A stretch of DNA of 64,000 bases from NCBI GenBank assembly GCA_002319965.1, contig DCJQ01000035.1, positions 1 through 64,000 of the forward strand, given 5' to 3'. The notes beneath the pieces are model-generated. The model saw only the letters and a list, made by a program, of their open reading frames with translations. It made no database searches and was not told the origin of the DNA. Below, one piece after another: positions 24,807-32,462 of the stretch. The first letter of the stretch is position 1. Each line of letters starts with the position of its first letter. Origin of the DNA: Megasphaera sp. UBA1696. GTDB taxonomy: Bacteria > Bacillota > Negativicutes > Veillonellales > Megasphaeraceae. The translations under genes and the position numbers were made by a program.

Positions 24807-25829
24807 TTAAAGCAGTTGTATGATTTTTTCAGCCGCCCCTTCATCGGTGACCAGCGTGCCCGTATGGCAGGCCCGCATGACGCCGACGATGGCTTCAGCT
24901 TTGCTGGCACCGCCGGCTACGGCGATGACGTGAGGGTGATATTTAATTTCTCGCAGTGAGATACCGATATTATTCGTTCCGTATAAGATTTTGCCGTCGA
25001 GGCCGCAGTAGCAGCCCAAAGATTCTCCGCAGGCGCCGAGGCTGTGCAGGGCATCGCGCTGAAGCGTCGTCATCCCCCGTTTTCGGGCCATGCGGTCGGC
25101 TCGGCCAATGCCAAAGATAACGACTTGCGCCCGAGCCGTCATGGCGACGTTTTCCTGGGTTTGACGGTCGGCCTTCAGCATCATCTGCAGGGCAGAATCA
25201 CTGAGTCCTTCAGGGATATGAATCATACGGTATGAGCTGTGTGTCTTGGCAGCGACATTGGCAGCAATATAGTTGGCCTGTACTTCAACGTGGTTTCCCA
25301 TACTGCCCCGAGCCGGCAAAATGGTCACATTAGCTAAGCATTCCGGCAGCATCCGGGCCACTTCGGCCATAGTCGAACCGCCGCTGATGGCGACGGTATC
25401 GACGCTGCCAAAGAGATCGTTTAAGAGCAGGGCACCGCGGCGCCCCAACTCTTCCTTCGCAGTCTTATCGCTGTCGCTGTCACCGGGAACGATGTAGACA
25501 TTTTTCAGGCCCAGCTTCTGCCGGATCTGACGCTGGATATCATCGAGGTTATTGAGACGCAGAAAGCATTCCAAGAGGTCCGGCATGAGCCGCTTTCCTT
25601 CCGGCTCCATAGCAATGCCCAGCGTCGTAAAGCGGACGATGCCGCTGCGGCGCAGCACGTCGACATGAGAGCGGACGACGCGTTCGGAAAGCCCGGAAAG
25701 TCCGGCTAAGGTCCGGCGTCCTACCGGTTCGGCATCGGCAATATGCCGCAATAGTAAATATCGTTCCTTAATGGTCCCCATAACATCGGGAGCTATTTTT
25801 TGAAAGATACTCAGCGTATCTTGTTCCAT
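24807..25829 (-). CDS. cggR: central glycolytic gene regulator (SorC/DeoR family)
   Basis: A 340-residue repressor: an N-terminal HTH (about 30-75, RTLAGLSGLSERVVRSHVDVLRRSGIV) and a C-terminal SorC sugar-binding domain (GGSTMAEVA, FGIGRADRM). In B. subtilis CggR represses the gapA operon and is released by fructose-1,6-bisphosphate. Here it lies in the middle of gpmI-cggR-pgk-tpiA rather than in front of gap; a palindrome at the gap promoter is a candidate target. A 42-base gap separates it from gpmI. Confidence 0.88.
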   Translation of the reverse strand: MEQDTLSIFQKIAPDVMGTIKERYLLLRHIADAEPVGRRTLAGLSGLSERVVRSHVDVLRRSGIVRFTTLGIAMEPEGKRLMPDLLECFLRLNNLDDIQRQIRQKLGLKNVYIVPGDSDSDKTAKEELGRRGALLLNDLFGSVDTVAISGGSTMAEVARMLPECLANVTILPARGSMGNHVEVQANYIAANVAAKTHSSYRMIHIPEGLSDSALQMMLKADRQTQENVAMTARAQVVIFGIGRADRMARKRGMTTLQRDALHSLGACGESLGCYCGLDGKILYGTNNIGISLREIKYHPHVIAVAGGASKAEAIVGVMRACHTGTLVTDEGAAEKIIQLL

Positions 25830-25871
25830 CTTACTCTCTCCCTTCGCAATGCGGCAGAACGATGGAAATCA

Positions 25872-27395
25872 TCATTGATCAATCAGGCTCTTGCCTGTCA
25901 TTTCACTGGGAATATCCATGCCGGCCAGGGTCAGCATCGTCGGAGCGACATCGGCTAAGATGCCGTCGTGGAGATGATCATTTTTGTGTTCTTCACTGAC
26001 CAAGATGCACGGTACGTGATTGGTCGTATGTGCCGTATAGGGGCTGCCCGTTTCGGGATCCGCCATTTTTTCCGCATTGCCGTGGTCCGCAATGATCAGC
26101 AGCTGGCCGTCGACGGCACGGAGGGCGTCGACGATTTTGCCGACGCAGGTATCGACCGTTTCAACTGCTTTGACAGCTGCTTCAAAGACGCCCGTATGAC
26201 CGACCATGTCGGCATTGGCAAAGTTGAGCATGATCATGTCGTATTTATCGGCTTTGATCTGTTCGATGACCTTTTCCGTAACGATAGGTGCATTCATTTC
26301 CGGCTGCAGGTCATAGGTTGCGACCTTCGGAGACGGTACTAAAATGCGGTCTTCGCCCTGGTTCGGTTCTTCTTCGCCGCCATTGAAGAAATACGTAACG
26401 TGAGCGTATTTTTCCGTTTCAGCGATGCGAAGCTGGGTCTTGCCGGCTTTAGCCAAGACTTCGCCCAAGGTATGGGGGATCCGTTCTTTGTCGTAGACGA
26501 CATGGGCCGGAAGATCGTCTTCATAACGAGTCATGGTCGCAAAGTAGACGTCCAATTTCTTCGGGCGCGGGAATTCGGCAAAGTCAGGAACGACGAAAGC
26601 CGTCGTCAGCTGACGAGCTCTATCGGGGCGGAAGTTAAAGAAGACGACGCTGTCTCCATCTTCAACGGGGTGTTTACGGATGACCGTCGGGACGACGAAT
26701 TCATCGGAAACGTCGGCTTCATAAGAATGTTTCAAGCACGTATCTGCATCTGGTTCCTGCGGTCCTTCAGCCAAGGCTACGGCATCGTAAGCTTTTTCAA
26801 CACGTTCCCAGCGTTTATCGCGGTCCATGGCGTAATAACGGCCGCTGATGGTAGCGATTTCGCCGACGCCGAGTTCGGCGCATTTATCTTCAAGTTCCTT
26901 CAAGAATTCGCCGGCACTGCGGGGCAATACATCGCGGCCGTCGAGGAAGGCATGGATATAGACTTTTTTCAAGCCAAAGCGTTTGGCCATTTCAAGGAGG
27001 CCGAAGAGGTGCTTTTCACTGCTGTGAACGCCGCCGGGAGAGACGAGACCTAATAAGTGAAGGGCCGAATCATTCTTCTTGGCGTTTTCCATGGCACCGA
27101 CCAGAGCCGGCTTTTCAAAGAAGGGACCTTCTTTGATGTCTTTCGTGATTTTGGTCAAGGCCTGATAGACGATACGGCCGGCACCGATATTGAGGTGACC
27201 GACTTCGGAGTTGCCGATCTGGCCGTCCGGCAAGCCGACATCTTCACCAGAAGCACCGAGGAAAGAATGGGGATATTCTTCCCAAAGTTTCGGCAGAACC
27301 TTGAGGTCTGCCTGGGCTACGGCATTATCTTTTTGGATATCGCTGCAGCCAAAACCATCCATGATGATTAACATTACTGGTTTTTTGTTTGCCAT
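25872..27395 (-). CDS. gpmI: 2,3-bisphosphoglycerate-independent phosphoglycerate mutase
   Basis: Interconverts 3- and 2-phosphoglycerate using two metal ions and a phosphoserine. 507 residues, full family length. Landmarks: LIIMDGFG (metal Asp), GQIGNSEVGH (catalytic Ser), FNFRPDRARQL and IADHGNAEKM (metal His). It follows gap after that gene's terminator. AAAAGGAG precedes the start. No clear -10 box was found between the gap terminator and the start, so some read-through is likely. Confidence 0.96.
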   Translation of the reverse strand: MANKKPVMLIIMDGFGCSDIQKDNAVAQADLKVLPKLWEEYPHSFLGASGEDVGLPDGQIGNSEVGHLNIGAGRIVYQALTKITKDIKEGPFFEKPALVGAMENAKKNDSALHLLGLVSPGGVHSSEKHLFGLLEMAKRFGLKKVYIHAFLDGRDVLPRSAGEFLKELEDKCAELGVGEIATISGRYYAMDRDKRWERVEKAYDAVALAEGPQEPDADTCLKHSYEADVSDEFVVPTVIRKHPVEDGDSVVFFNFRPDRARQLTTAFVVPDFAEFPRPKKLDVYFATMTRYEDDLPAHVVYDKERIPHTLGEVLAKAGKTQLRIAETEKYAHVTYFFNGGEEEPNQGEDRILVPSPKVATYDLQPEMNAPIVTEKVIEQIKADKYDMIMLNFANADMVGHTGVFEAAVKAVETVDTCVGKIVDALRAVDGQLLIIADHGNAEKMADPETGSPYTAHTTNHVPCILVSEEHKNDHLHDGILADVAPTMLTLAGMDIPSEMTGKSLIDQ

Positions 27396-27424
27396 TGTAG
27401 TGTTTTACTCCTTTTTGTAGTAAA

Positions 27425-27464
27425 GAAAAACAAAAGGGGCTGTCGCCGCAGCGACAGCCCCTTT
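27425..27464 (-). terminator. terminator after gap
   Basis: A perfect 14-bp stem (27433-27446 and 27451-27464) with a 4-base loop, then TTTTGTTTTTC on the minus strand. It separates gap from gpmI and probably sets a higher level for gap mRNA. Confidence 0.92.
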
Positions 27465-27537
27465 CAGCGCTTTTCGATGTTTCAATCTGATTTGTAACGG
27501 GAGGCTGTTTACCCGTTGGGAAATGCGTCGCTACAAA

Positions 27538-28566
27538 TTAGTGTTTGCTGTTGTAATCGTTCATTACGGCAATGAGGTTGAGGACCTTGTTGGAGTAACC
27601 GATTTCATTGTCGTACCAGGAAACAACTTTGACGAACGTATCCGTAAGGGCGATACCGGCTTTAGCATCGAAAATGGATGTGAGCGGGCAGCCGAGGAAG
27701 TCGGAAGAAACAACGTCTTCTTCCGTATAGCCGAGGATACCTTTCAATTCGCCTTCGGAAGCTTTTTTCATAGCTGCGCAGATTTCATCGTACGTAGCCG
27801 GTTTTGCGAGGTTAACCGTGAGGTCGACGACAGAAACGTCGAGGGTCGGAACACGCATGGACATACCGGTCAATTTGCCATTCAATTCAGGAATGACTTT
27901 GCCTACAGCTTTAGCAGCACCCGTGCTGGACGGAATGATGTTGCCGGCAGCTGCACGGCCGCCGCGCCAGTCTTTCATGGAAGGACCGTCAACGGTTTTC
28001 TGAGTAGCCGTCGTGGAGTGAACGGTCGTCATGAGGCCGTCTTTGATGCCGAAAGCATCGTTGAGGACTTTAGCGATAGGAGCCAGGCAGTTCGTCGTGC
28101 AAGATGCGTTGGAGACGATGGTCTGGCCTTTGTATGTGTCGGTGTTAACGCCGCAAACGAACATGTCTGCCTGACGGCCGTCTTCACCCTGTTTGGAAGG
28201 AGCGGAGAGAACAACATATTTAGCGCCTGCTGCCAAGTGTTTTTCAGCGAGGTCCATCGTGAGGAAACGACCGGTCGATTCAACGACGTATTCAGCGCCG
28301 ACTTCGTCCCATTTGAGGTTAGCCGGATCCATTTCAGCCGTTACGCGGATCTTTTTGCCGTTGACGATGAGCTGGCTGTTTTTAGCGTCAACTTCAATCG
28401 TGCCATCGAAGCGACCATGCATGGTGTCGTATTTGAGCATGTATGCCAGGTATTCAACCGGGCCGAGGTCGTTGATGCCTACGATTTCAATATCATCGCG
28501 AGTCTGAGCTGCGCGGAAAACAAAACGACCAATACGACCGAAACCATTAATACCAACCTTAATCAT
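27538..28566 (-). CDS. gap: glyceraldehyde-3-phosphate dehydrogenase
   Basis: Oxidises glyceraldehyde-3-phosphate to 1,3-bisphosphoglycerate with NAD. 342 residues from the ATG giving MIKVGINGFGRIGR; GGAG lies 10 bases upstream. The catalytic Cys is in SNASCTTNCLAP and the C-terminal WYDNEIGYSNKV is typical. A longer frame reaching 28659 runs through the promoter and is not coding. It is the first gene of the glycolytic cluster, with its own promoter, operator-like palindrome and terminator. Confidence 0.97.
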   Translation of the reverse strand: MIKVGINGFGRIGRFVFRAAQTRDDIEIVGINDLGPVEYLAYMLKYDTMHGRFDGTIEVDAKNSQLIVNGKKIRVTAEMDPANLKWDEVGAEYVVESTGRFLTMDLAEKHLAAGAKYVVLSAPSKQGEDGRQADMFVCGVNTDTYKGQTIVSNASCTTNCLAPIAKVLNDAFGIKDGLMTTVHSTTATQKTVDGPSMKDWRGGRAAAGNIIPSSTGAAKAVGKVIPELNGKLTGMSMRVPTLDVSVVDLTVNLAKPATYDEICAAMKKASEGELKGILGYTEEDVVSSDFLGCPLTSIFDAKAGIALTDTFVKVVSWYDNEIGYSNKVLNLIAVMNDYNSKH

Positions 28567-28635
28567 TGTCGATACACTCCTTTTAAAAACGAAAATAACT
28601 TTTGTATATAATTCTAAGAACTTAAAGGCCTTGCT

Positions 28636-28650
28636 ACTTACAATGTAAGT
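28636..28650. promoter_or_regulatory. palindromic operator candidate at the gap transcription start
   Basis: ACTTACAATGTAAGT is a perfect 7-bp inverted repeat with a 1-base centre. It overlaps the -10 box by 3 bases and covers the expected transcription start, where a bound repressor would block initiation. CggR is the natural candidate; a Rex-type redox repressor is another, but the Rex consensus (TTGTGA half-sites) is not matched. Confidence 0.55.
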
Positions 28651-28676
28651 ATGCCACATCGGGCCAAATTTTGCAA
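28648..28676 (-). promoter_or_regulatory. promoter of gap
   Basis: TTGCAA (28671-28676), 17 bases, extended -10 TGG-CATACT (28648-28653) on the minus strand, with a leader of about 75 bases. Confidence 0.65.
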
Positions 28677-28701
28677 TACCATGGACGCTTTACGTCCCAA
28701 T

Positions 28702-29463
28702 TTATTGCATTCCCAAAGATGCGGCAGCGATACCGACGTATTCCTTGATGGCCAGGCAAGAATTGAGCAGGTAGGCCGATTGCGGTACGACGGTATAAGG
28801 TGACCAAATAGGATTCATATTGCTGCGGTAGTCAGACGGATAGGGAATGAAGTCCATTCCTTCACGACTGAAGAACCGGGCTGCCCGCGGCATATGGAAG
28901 GCGCTGGTAACGACGATGGGCTTTTTCCAGCCCTGCTGACGACAAATTTCTTTAGAGAAAGCGGCGTTCTCTGCCGTATTTCGACTTTTATCGTCCATAA
29001 AAATTCGTGGTTCGGGAACGCCGAGCGACAGGAGCATCCGCTTTTCAATCTGCGATTCATTGGCCTCACCTTCAAGGACCGTTCCACCGGATAACAGGAT
29101 GGGCAGATGCTTAGCTTTTTCCAAGCGAAGGGCCGTCAGAAATCGGTTGGCCGCCGCGCTTCCCACTTGTCCCACCCCGTCGACGTCAGGGACCCCGGCT
29201 CGGGAGCCGCCGCCGAGAACGATGATGACGTCGCCGTCGAGGGCTTCTAGTGACGGTTGTTCATAGGCCATTTCCAAAGGGCGGATGAGGCTGTCTGAAA
29301 CAGGCTCCGTCGATAACAGGTAGAAGACGGCCGTAATGACCAGCATGGCCCAGCGTCCGGCCTGCTTCTTTCGAAAGAGCAGGGCCGTCAAAATCATAAA
29401 GGCCAAAACAATGCCGCCTAAGGGCAAAATCCAAGCGTACATCCATTTAATAAGATATAACAT
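28702..29463 (-). CDS. DUF218 (YdcF/SanA-like) membrane protein
   Basis: A 253-residue protein with two N-terminal membrane helices (about 10-30 and 38-52) and a DUF218 domain on the far side. Landmarks: DVIIVLGGGSRAG, LSGGTV, a SRNTAENAAFS segment and VVTSAFHMPRAARFF. Relatives (SanA, ElyC, YdcF) affect envelope integrity and peptidoglycan or lipid-carrier metabolism; the biochemical role is not established. It precedes gap, without a clear terminator between them. Confidence 0.85.
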   Translation of the reverse strand: MLYLIKWMYAWILPLGGIVLAFMILTALLFRKKQAGRWAMLVITAVFYLLSTEPVSDSLIRPLEMAYEQPSLEALDGDVIIVLGGGSRAGVPDVDGVGQVGSAAANRFLTALRLEKAKHLPILLSGGTVLEGEANESQIEKRMLLSLGVPEPRIFMDDKSRNTAENAAFSKEICRQQGWKKPIVVTSAFHMPRAARFFSREGMDFIPYPSDYRSNMNPIWSPYTVVPQSAYLLNSCLAIKEYVGIAAASLGMQ

Positions 29464-29579
29464 GTAAGTGACACCTTCTTACGACTCTGTTTCGAGTCTG
29501 TTCGATGAGAGGCACTATCATAAAAAGAGGGATGCCCCATCATCGCTACTATTATATCATAAGACTTGCCGGAGACCAG

Positions 29580-29608
29580 TTGGCAATTTGTAAAATATAT
29601 GTTATACT
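29580..29608 (+). promoter_or_regulatory. promoter of ssrA
   Basis: TTGGCA (29580-29585), 17 bases, TATACT (29603-29608), about 33 bases before the 5' end of mature tmRNA. Confidence 0.75.
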
Positions 29609-29641
29609 TATTTTGAATCTCTATGGGGGTTCTCCATCCAT

Positions 29642-29992
29642 GGGGATGTAAAGGTTTCGACGTGGATGGTTGTATCATGAATAGCGAGCCGGGGTTTCAT
29701 CTGCCCGTAAATCGGTGAACCTTTTAAATTAAACGCAAAAGAAAACAATTTTGCTTTAGCTGCCTAAGGGCGGCTAACGTCTCTTGCTGCTAATCCTGCG
29801 GGCAGTTTGCAGACGTCACTTAGCGGGATACCACATGGTTTTGCCTGGCAGCCGTGTCGGGAAACTCACAGGCTGGAATCGTCTAGTTTGTCCTTGTACG
29901 AAAACGGTTTAAGATACTAACAAGGTCTGCGCTCGGAGAAGTTCATGGGGCAGCATTTACGGACAGGAGTTCGACTCTCCTCATCTCCACCA
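29642..29992 (+). ncRNA. ssrA: transfer-messenger RNA (tmRNA)
   Basis: Rescues stalled ribosomes and tags the nascent protein for proteolysis. The 5' end GGGGATG pairs with CATCTCC before an encoded CCA; the T-arm GGAGTTCGACTCTCC and the 5' segment GTAAAGGTTTCGACG are typical. The reading frame at 29732-29767 encodes NAKENNFALAA and stops at TAA, giving the tag A-NAKENNFALAA with the tRNA-borne alanine. The 351-base size fits one-piece tmRNA. Confidence 0.97.
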
Positions 29993-29998
29993 AAGTCA

Positions 29999-30028
29999 AA
30001 GGACTATCGTCACTCGATAGTCCTTTTT
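29999..30028 (+). terminator. terminator after ssrA
   Basis: A 10-bp stem AGGACTATCG and CGATAGTCCT with a 5-base loop, followed by TTTTTTA, six bases after the CCA end. Confidence 0.92.
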
Positions 30029-30070
30029 TATTGAAAAAATACGTATATCCTTATTTTTTTCGTTTTATCC

Positions 30071-30099
30071 TTGACAAACCTTTTACACAGGTCTATGAT
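30071..30099 (+). promoter_or_regulatory. promoter of the T-box/MFS transcript
   Basis: Consensus TTGACA (30071-30076), 17 bases, TATGAT (30094-30099). Confidence 0.8.
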
Positions 30100-30104
30100 A
30101 GGGT

Positions 30105-30386
30105 GCATAACTTAAACACGATATATTGACATTCGATGACGAGAAAGAGTACAGCTTTGCAAAAGCACACAGCGAGCCGGGTATGGTGAAAGCCGGCAGC
30201 CGGAGGAAGCATGGAAAATCATCTCTGAGAATTGCAGTTGAAATAAGTAAACTGCACCGTCTGATCCACGTTACAGGAAATGCGTATGATAGTACGTTAC
30301 AAAGTGCCTTGCGTTTTTGGCAAGGAATATCGGGTGGTACCGCGGATATAAAACTTCCGTCCCTTTATGGGGCGGGAGTTTTTTTA
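30105..30386 (+). promoter_or_regulatory. T-box riboswitch (specifier probably ATC, isoleucine) before an MFS transporter
   Basis: The leader has the T-box core GGGTGGTACCGCGG (30332-30345) followed by a terminator (stem 30354-30363 with 30369-30378, then T7). Stem I shows AGAGTA on the 5' side and GAAAATCA on the 3' side. Counted as in the second T-box of this window (codon 9 bases before the end of GAG), the specifier is ATC at 30218-30220, and the next triplet is again ATC. AAT (asparagine) is the alternative if the loop is shifted by one base. Uncharged tRNA would favour the antiterminator and read-through. Confidence 0.85.
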
Positions 30387-30436
30387 TTTCATGTTTATCT
30401 TGTGACAATCTAACTTATTACTAGGAGGAATGCATC

Positions 30437-31792
30437 ATGGAAAACATCAATTTCGACAGTCTTAAACGGCGGAGAGATCTGCGCATTATTTTACCGGTCT
30501 TTCTCGTTTCGATTATTGCCTGCATCGACCGCGTCAATATTTCTTATGCCAAACTGACCATGACCCAGACTCTGGGCTGGCTGTCCCCTGAAGTATACGG
30601 TTTTGGTGCCGGTATCTTCTTTGCCGGTTACCTGCTGCTGGAAATCCCCGGTTCTCTCTTTGCCGCGAAATTTTCGGCATCGAAATGGATTGCCCGCATC
30701 ATGTTTACCTGGGGCGCCGTCAGTCTCTGTATGGCCTTCGTTACGACGGAGTGGCAATTCTACCTCTGCCGCTTCCTCTTAGGCGCGTCAGAAGCCAGCC
30801 TCTATCCGGTCATCTATTCTCTCCTATTCCCCCGCTGGTTCACAGCTGCTGAGCGGTCCCGGGCGACGTCTCTCATGCTGACCTCCCTGCTCCTTTCAAC
30901 TATCGTCGGTGCCCCCATCGCCGGCGTCCTCTTAGAGCATTCCTTCTTCGGCCTCTTAGGCTGGCAGGAACTGTTCATCCTTGAATCGATTCCGGCCCTC
31001 ATCTTTGCCTTCTATTTCTTATTTGCCGTCAAGGATCGTCCGGACCAAGTCCATTGGCTGACAGACGCTGAAAAAGAATACCTGACGACCATGTATGAAC
31101 AAGAACAGAGAGCCATGCAGCACGTGAAAAAGTATACCGTTCTTCAGGCCTTTACCGATGCTAAAGTCTTAAAACTCTGTTTCATCTACTTCCTTTGGGT
31201 CGTCGGTTTCTGGGGCTTTTACTTCTGGATGCCGACGGTCCTGAAAAATCTCTCCGGCTGGTCGACGTCCCTCATCGGCGGTGCCATCGCCATCCCCATG
31301 GCCGCGGCCCTCGTCGTCCAGTTAATCATCGGCCATACGGCAACGGTTACCGGCGATAAGGTATGGCACGTCTTCGCCGCCCTCACCGTCGGTGCCGTCG
31401 GACTCGGCCTCTCGCCCTTTGCCCACAACATGGGCGTCGCTCTCTTTCTCATCTGCCTGTCCGCTATCGGCATCCACGCTTCCATGGGCGTCTGGTGGAC
31501 CATTCCGACGACCTTCCTCTCCGGTCCGGCCGCTGCCGGCTCCATCGCCCTCATCAACTCCTGCGGCAACCTGGGCGGCATGTTCGGCCCCAACATGATG
31601 GCCTGGGTCCAGGCTCAAACCGGCAGCTTCGCTATGGGCTACTATCTGATGGCCCTGTTCATGTTCAGCGCCGGCCTCTTAGTCCTGACCTTGAAATATA
31701 AGGTAAACGGCACCGTAAAAGAAGATGTACACCTCGACACGCGAACGAATCCGACACTGTACGCCGGCACCCAGCCTACCGTAAACCATTAA
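30437..31792 (+). CDS. MFS transporter, anion:cation symporter (ACS) type
   Basis: A 451-residue permease with about 12 membrane helices. The N-terminal segment FLVSIIACIDRVNISYAKLTM and the ASEASLYPVIYSLLFPRWF segment are typical of the ACS branch, whose members carry organic anions such as tartrate, hexuronates or phthalate. The substrate is unknown. It is the only gene behind a T-box, with GGAGG before the ATG and a terminator after it. Because amino-acid starvation controls it, the likely cargo is an amino acid, a 2-oxo acid precursor or a small peptide; with an Ile specifier, a branched-chain compound. Confidence 0.85.
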   Translation: MENINFDSLKRRRDLRIILPVFLVSIIACIDRVNISYAKLTMTQTLGWLSPEVYGFGAGIFFAGYLLLEIPGSLFAAKFSASKWIARIMFTWGAVSLCMAFVTTEWQFYLCRFLLGASEASLYPVIYSLLFPRWFTAAERSRATSLMLTSLLLSTIVGAPIAGVLLEHSFFGLLGWQELFILESIPALIFAFYFLFAVKDRPDQVHWLTDAEKEYLTTMYEQEQRAMQHVKKYTVLQAFTDAKVLKLCFIYFLWVVGFWGFYFWMPTVLKNLSGWSTSLIGGAIAIPMAAALVVQLIIGHTATVTGDKVWHVFAALTVGAVGLGLSPFAHNMGVALFLICLSAIGIHASMGVWWTIPTTFLSGPAAAGSIALINSCGNLGGMFGPNMMAWVQAQTGSFAMGYYLMALFMFSAGLLVLTLKYKVNGTVKEDVHLDTRTNPTLYAGTQPTVNH

Positions 31793-31800
31793 GATACGCA

Positions 31801-31849
31801 AAAATCCCACGGCCTCTCATGACACCTGAAAGGCTGTGGGATTTTTTTT
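31801..31849 (+). terminator. terminator after the MFS transporter
   Basis: Stem AAAATCCCAC-GGCCT paired with AGGCT-GTGGGATTTT, followed by further T. The A-rich left arm means it may also act on the converging SGNH gene. Confidence 0.88.
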
Positions 31850-31886
31850 ATGACGGAAGGATGAAATTGTAAAGGAGACCGAGATT

Positions 31887-32462
31887 TTACGCCTTTGGCA
31901 GAAATACCTTCAACGCTTCTCGGGCAAATATGGCGTACCCCTCGGCATTGGGATGAACGCCGTCCGCATAGAGATTTTTCCCGGATTTTTCTTCGCCATC
32001 CTGCAAAGCCTGATAAAAGTCGATAGCCGTGCAGCCCGTATTTGCGCTATAATCCAAAAGCCATTGACGGTAGCGGCGGAGGGTCTCATTGTGCCGATTC
32101 ACATCGCCGGCATCCTGCCAGCCATAGTAGGCACTTTCCGGTTTAGTCAAGGTCGGGATGCCGATATACACCAGTTCCTCCTGGGATTTTAACAGTGAAA
32201 CTAAGGTTTTTATATTGCGGCAGACGGCGGAAAAGTCCTTATCGAGGAGGATATCGTTGGAGCCGCCCATGATGAAGAAGGCATCGTAGCCGACGAGGTC
32301 AAGCTGGTGCAGGCGAAAGACCATGCCGGCCGTCGTGTCGCCGCATTGTCCCCGGTTATCGATCTGAATCTTTCCGTCTGCAGCCACCAAGGTCGTCCAC
32401 CGCTCTCCCGGAAGCACATCGTATCCATAGGTCAAACTGTCGCCTAAACAGAGGATTTTCAT
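31887..32462 (-). CDS. SGNH/GDSL-type esterase or lipase
   Basis: A 191-residue cytoplasmic hydrolase (no signal peptide from the chosen start). The family blocks are in place: nucleophile Ser in CLGDSLTYGYD, Gly/Asn blocks in QCGDTTAGM and GGSNDIL, and the Asp-His pair in DGVHPNAEGY. It resembles the TesA/arylesterase-like group. The ATG overlaps the stop of the upstream ECF gene (ATGA), so it is translated with the ECF operon; whether it acts on that transporter's cargo is unknown. Confidence 0.88.
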   Translation of the reverse strand: MKILCLGDSLTYGYDVLPGERWTTLVAADGKIQIDNRGQCGDTTAGMVFRLHQLDLVGYDAFFIMGGSNDILLDKDFSAVCRNIKTLVSLLKSQEELVYIGIPTLTKPESAYYGWQDAGDVNRHNETLRRYRQWLLDYSANTGCTAIDFYQALQDGEEKSGKNLYADGVHPNAEGYAIFAREALKVFLPKA

